From contig CANXME010000897.1 in the NCBI GenBank assembly GCA_948144175.1, positions 558,001 through 622,000 of the forward strand: DNA of 64,000 nucleotides, written 5' to 3'. The notes under the pieces are model-generated. The model saw nothing but the letters and a program-made list of their open reading frames with translations. It ran no database searches and was not told the DNA's origin. This stretch comes from Closterium sp. NIES-65. Its lineage: Eukaryota > Streptophyta > Zygnematophyceae > Desmidiales > Closteriaceae. Both the position numbers and the translations under genes were made by a program. This document shows, piece by piece, positions 61,001 to 64,000 of this stretch; the first letter of the stretch is position 1, and the number at the start of each line of letters is the position of its first letter.

Positions 61001-61115
61001 AAGCTGCTCCGTATGACGCATGGTCATCGTGACTGCTATGCGCTGCCGGTATCTCCGTTATCATACAATCTAGCCATCCGTCATTAGTAGCTTCTAACGA
61101 ATGCGATGGAGCCAT
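49046..61115 (-). CDS. P5B-type cation/polyamine-transporting ATPase (ATP13A2-like)
   Basis: P-type ATPase of endolysosomal/vacuolar membranes; characterised P5B members export polyamines. Phase-consistent 23-exon model, 1608 aa: 61115-60972, 60782-60637, 60090-59940, 59632-59380, 58892-58820, 58550-58380, 58150-58018, 57804-57665, 57252-57078, 56892-56704, 56194-56058, 55831-55164, 54883-54481, 53987-53858, 53249-53074, 52715-52505, 52292-51994, 51725-51458, 51260-51116, 50657-50479, 50163-50071, 49824-49653, 49416-49046. Motifs in order: P5 N-terminal membrane region (exon 2), [20 protein letters not shown] (A domain), PPALP in M4 (the P5B signature; P5A has PPELP), DKTGTLT with the phosphorylated Asp, KGAPE, MVTGDN, TGDGAND hinge, then C-terminal membrane segments. 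It exceeds the usual 1100-1300 aa through Ser/Gly/Glu-rich inserts in the nucleotide domain (exons 12-13) and before the M5 region. Exon 3 is the least certain. Several exons have tandem copies, listed separately. Confidence 0.88.
50650..50880. repeat. GGGGA-type purine microsatellite in a P5B intron
   Basis: Degenerate (GGGGA)n array on the plus strand just upstream (in gene sense) of the exon 20 acceptor; pyrimidine-rich on the transcript strand, so it extends the polypyrimidine tract. Confidence 0.85.
51008..51155 (-). repeat. Duplicated donor end of P5B exon 19
   Basis: 51104-51155 and 51008-51058 repeat the exon end encoding [14 protein letters not shown] together with its GCAG|GTACGG donor, about 96 bp apart. 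The upstream copy (51116) is the donor used in the model. Confidence 0.8.
53172..53672 (-). repeat. Four tandem copies of the start of P5B exon 15
   Basis: Copies at 53588-53672, 53435-53519, 53296-53375 and 53172-53252 each begin with an AG acceptor and GTGGC(A/G)GA, and encode [16 protein letters not shown] sequence. The first two carry an extra CCTT-type insertion that breaks the frame. The last (53249 onward) is the one continuous with the MVTGDN coding sequence. Pairwise identity is high enough to suggest recent local amplification. Confidence 0.85.
56498..56803 (-). repeat. Duplicated 91-bp part of P5B exon 10
   Basis: 56713-56803 (part of the functional exon) and 56498-56588 both encode a [23 protein letters not shown] membrane segment through IYQ, with few substitutions. 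The second copy lies in the following intron, with its own CAG acceptor upstream and a GTGAGT donor just after it. Confidence 0.8.
57215..57420 (-). repeat. Duplicated acceptor edge of P5B exon 9
   Basis: 57215-57266 and 57363-57417 share the CTGCAG|CCTCCGGCCAGG acceptor and the first about 35 bases of the exon. Only the downstream copy (57252) continues into the conserved [11 protein letters not shown] coding sequence. Confidence 0.7.
60037..60198 (-). repeat. Duplicated exon 3 edge in the P5B gene
   Basis: Two copies (60145-60198 and 60037-60090) encode [11 protein letters not shown] and [11 protein letters not shown]. Each is preceded by an AG acceptor in the same phase (GTCCAG, AAGCCAG) and followed by a GACG|GT donor. 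Either can join exon 2, so mutually exclusive use is possible; only the downstream copy has the open continuation used in the gene model. Confidence 0.75.
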
Positions 61116-62470
61116 TTCAGGTCCTCAGACCGGCAACAAAATCGCGAGTTCAGCTGACAAATAGGATATTCACAATAAGAGGTAAGGTGATGGCTCCTGG
61201 CCTCAAGAGCATCAATACACCAATCTACGTAGCATACTAGCGTAGGCAAAGGTGACGCGATGCGAGTGACACGAAAATGTTTGCGAGGAGAATCTCACAG
61301 AACTAATAGCCACATCAGGTGCTATTCAGCATACTGAAGGGAGTGCCTGTCAAGTGTTTGACAGGAGATCTGATGTGACTGGGGAGTGAATTTTTGGAAC
61401 CCAGCCACGGTTGGAGGAGACTTGAAACACACAATTCTGTGTGAGTGAGTGATGAGCGACAGTCAGGTAACAGTCGGCCGGCGCACATAGAAATTGACGA
61501 ACGGCGGCGAGGCAAAACAGTGTAACGGAACGCGATGAGATTGGGGGAGAAACAAGGGCAGGAGAATCCAGGGCTGGCGCAGAGGGAGGGGGGGGTGGTG
61601 CGCCAGTCAAACCTTCCGCCAAATCTTGTCTGCCGGGCAAAATGATTCGCTGCACACACTACCGCAACTCACGCAGGCGAAACCTGGAGCCAAACACAGG
61701 GTGCCAAATACAAATATCCGTTATGAGCTTAGCAGCGTAAACCTTCCCACGACAGCAAAGGAAACATTTGGAAATGGGTTCTCAGAATGTAGGGAAGGCA
61801 TTGTACAATTGGTGATGCTAAGATATACAGAATAATACTTCCTACATTGACTCCTCGATTTCTGCAACGTCTGCCTCATCCCCGTCCCAGAATTCTTGCT
61901 ACCTAGCTAGCATACATATTTTCCCTTCATCCATAATGCTTTTCTGCCTGATCAGCTACTACATCAGTCGCCATAGCATTACTTGCTCCTCCCTGCTTGC
62001 TTCCAATCACATGCAGCAGCCAACGTAGGCCCGCTGCATTGACAACATGTTTTATGTTCGTTACTGAGCGCACGTTGAACACGTTCCGAAAGCGAATGTG
62101 TGTGCACTCCGACGTACGTTGCACACTCCTAACACATCCAAAGCTAGTCATGGCTTCGCCCGACCGTCTCTAGCTCGGCTCCTCCTGGGCTCGCTTCCTA
62201 TTGAGCCAGCATGCTACCCTACATCCATAATCAACCACGATGCAGTGTGCATAGACCTGCAGAGGTGAGTATCTAGGGAATGAATCTTGAGGCAAAGCTG
62301 TAGCGTGTAACGTGGATTCTTTTGATTCGGTAGACTCGACGCTCTCCTGTCAGAATGAGCAAGGGCTGGTGTGGAATCTGGAAGGACTGACTCAAGTGAT
62401 CGTCTACGGAATCGGATCGGGAGGTGGGCTGTGATGCTGCCTGTTATGAGGCATCTCAAGAACTACCATA
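61116..62470. other. Upstream region of the P5B gene, no other gene seen
   Basis: About 1.35 kb of mixed composition holding the probable P5B promoter and 5' leader near 61115. A perfect 8-bp inverted repeat with a 4-nt loop (CCTGTCAA-GTGT-TTGACAGG) lies at 61346-61365. No supported coding frame, RNA gene or LTR recognised. Confidence 0.5.
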
Positions 62471-62473
62471 CAG

Positions 62474-62690
62474 TCATGGCCCCTTCCCGGCCCCTTCGCG
62501 GCCCCTTCGTGGCACCTTCGTGGCCCCTTCACGGCCCCTTCTCGGCCCCTTCACGGCCCCTTCACGGCCCCTTCGCGGCCCCTTCGCGGCCCCTTCACGG
62601 CCCCTTCACGGCCCCCTCGCAGCCCCCTCGCGGCTCCCTTCGCGGCCCCTTCCCGGCCCCGCCCCGCTGCCCGTAGCGACCCCGCCCCGT
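62474..62690 (+). repeat. 11-bp GC-rich minisatellite
   Basis: About 18 copies of GGCCCCTTCRC. It continues into the 30-bp array to the right. Confidence 0.85.
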
Positions 62691-62839
62691 CGCCCTTCGC
62701 GGCCCCGCCGCAATGCCCCCGCCTCGTCGCGTCGCCCCTGCGGGACCCGCGGGGCGCGGCTCCTGTGCGTCGCGACGCCCCTGCGGGACCCGCGTGGCGT
62801 CACCGTTGCCCGCCGCGGCGCCCTGCCCTAACCCGCGCC

Positions 62840-63810
62840 CTGGAGCAGCCGCCACTGCAGCAGCCGCCCCTGGAGCAGCCGCCACTGCAGCAGCCGCCCC
62901 TGGAGCAGCCTCCCCTGCAGCAGCCGCCCCTGGAGCAGCCACACCTGCAACAGCCGCCCCTGGAGCAGCCGCCACTGCAGCAGCCGCCCCTGGAGCAGCC
63001 ACACCTGCAGCAACCGCCCCTGGAGCATCCGCCCCTGCAGCAGCCGCCCCTGGAGCAGCCGCCACTGCAGCAGCCGCCCCTGGAGCAGCCGCCACTGCAG
63101 CAGCCGCCCCTAGAGCAGCCTCCCCTGCAGCAGCCGCCCCTGGAGCAGCCGCCACTGCAGCAGCCGCCCCTGGAGCAGCCACACCTGCAACAGCCGCCCC
63201 TGGAGCAGCCGCCACTGCAGCAGCCGCCCCTGGAGCAGCCACACCTGCAGCAGCCGCCCCTGGAGCAGCCGCCCCTGCAGTAGGCGCCCCTGGAGCAGCC
63301 GCCACTGCAGCAGCCGCCCCTGGAGCAGCCGCCACTGCAGCAGCCGCCCCTGGAGCAGCCGCCACTGCAGCAGCCGCCCCTGGAGCAACCGCCCCTGCAG
63401 CAGCTGCCCCTGGAGCAGCCTCCCCTGCAGCAGCCGCCCCTGGAGCAGCCGCCCCTGAAGCAGCCGCCCCTGGAGCAGCCGCCACTGCAGCAGCCGCCCC
63501 TGGAGCAGCCACCCCTGCAGTAGCCGCCCCTGGAGCAGCCACCCCTGCAGTAGCCGCCCCTGGAGCAGCCGCCCCTGCAGCAGCCGCCCCTGGAGCAGCC
63601 GCCCCTGCAGCAACCGCCCCTGGAGCAGCCACCTCTGCAGCAGCCGCTCCTGGAGCAGCCGCCCCTAGAGTAGCCGCCCCTGGAGCAGCCGCCCCTGGAG
63701 CACCCGCCACTGCAGCACCCGCCCCTGGAGCAGCCGCCTTTGGGGCAGCCGCCCCTGCAGCAGCCGCCCCTGGAGCAGCCGCCCCTGGAGCAGCCGCCCC
63801 TGCAGCTGCC
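62840..63810 (+). repeat. 30-bp minisatellite (GCAGCCGCCCCTGGAGCAGC type)
   Basis: About 32 copies of a 30-bp unit, alternating GGAGCAGCC and GCAGCCGCC half-units with occasional variants. All frames stay open (Ala/Pro-rich on plus, Leu/Gln/Arg-rich on minus). Placement before a CTGCTG-rich end resembles the leaders that precede gag in the Copia elements here. Confidence 0.9.
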
Positions 63811-64000
63811 GCGGAGCCCTCGCTCTACAGTGGTAGCGGCCTCGCCGTTGCCGCCGTCGTACGCCTGCCCTTCTCGCCACTGGTAAGCACTGCCCTGCCC
63901 GTACTGCTTTTACTGCTGCTCTTGCTGCTACTGCTCTTTCTACTGCTAGTGCTGCTCCTGGCTTGTCCAGATGCAGCTCCAGCGCCGTCCGCGTGAGTCC

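Noticed and set aside
61315..61659. Open frames of 100-114 codons upstream of the P5B gene
   Set aside because: No recognisable domain, two overlapping frames, positioned in the likely promoter.
62713..63996. 427-codon Ala/Pro-rich frame and a 371-codon antisense Ala-rich frame
   Set aside because: Product of a 30-bp repeat (a multiple of three with no stop words). Better explained as a retrotransposon leader array.

Overview
The window looks like nuclear DNA of a green-lineage eukaryote, most likely a non-seed streptophyte (charophyte alga, bryophyte or lycophyte). Two host genes support this. One is an intron-rich plastid-type THIC with a TPP riboswitch in its 3' untranslated region. The other is a P5B-type ATPase with a PPALP motif, a family reported lost from seed plants but kept in early-diverging green lineages. 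The LTR elements use initiator-Met tRNA primer sites. A zygnematophyte such as Closterium is a guess; nothing in the sequence proves the genus.

Layout. 1-8862: two Copia (Ty1) elements head to head. A minus-strand element runs off the left edge, and a degenerate plus-strand element (G) probably had its 5' leader invaded by it. 9506-17167: complete minus-strand Copia F (identical-looking 131-bp LTRs, GCTGG target duplication). 18.2-21.1 kb: minisatellites. 22272-23798: small non-autonomous LTR element H. 24667-45038: a nest. Gypsy chromovirus C (327-bp LTRs) contains Copia A in its reverse transcriptase, A contains full-length Copia B (30233-37619, GTGGG duplication), and C's 5' LTR is split by hAT-like element D, which contains 1.5-kb non-autonomous LTR element E. 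A deletion fuses A's RT to C's RNase H.

Host genes, both minus strand. THIC occupies 45608-48388 (10 coding exons, 638 aa predicted) with the TPP aptamer at about 45236-45385. The P5B ATPase occupies 49046-61115 (23 exons in a phase-consistent model, 1608 aa predicted). The P5B gene is unusual in carrying tandem copies of five exons or exon edges. THIC makes the pyrimidine half of thiamine and is presumably repressed by thiamine pyrophosphate through the riboswitch. The P5B pump is presumably a vacuolar/lysosomal polyamine exporter. Nothing links the two functionally beyond adjacency.

62.4-64.0 kb: GC-rich 11-bp and 30-bp minisatellites resembling the 5' leaders of the Copia elements, so another element probably begins just outside the right edge.

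Most of the long open frames in GC-rich tandem repeats (His/Ser-, Ala/Pro- or Arg-rich) are consequences of repeat period and base composition, not genes.
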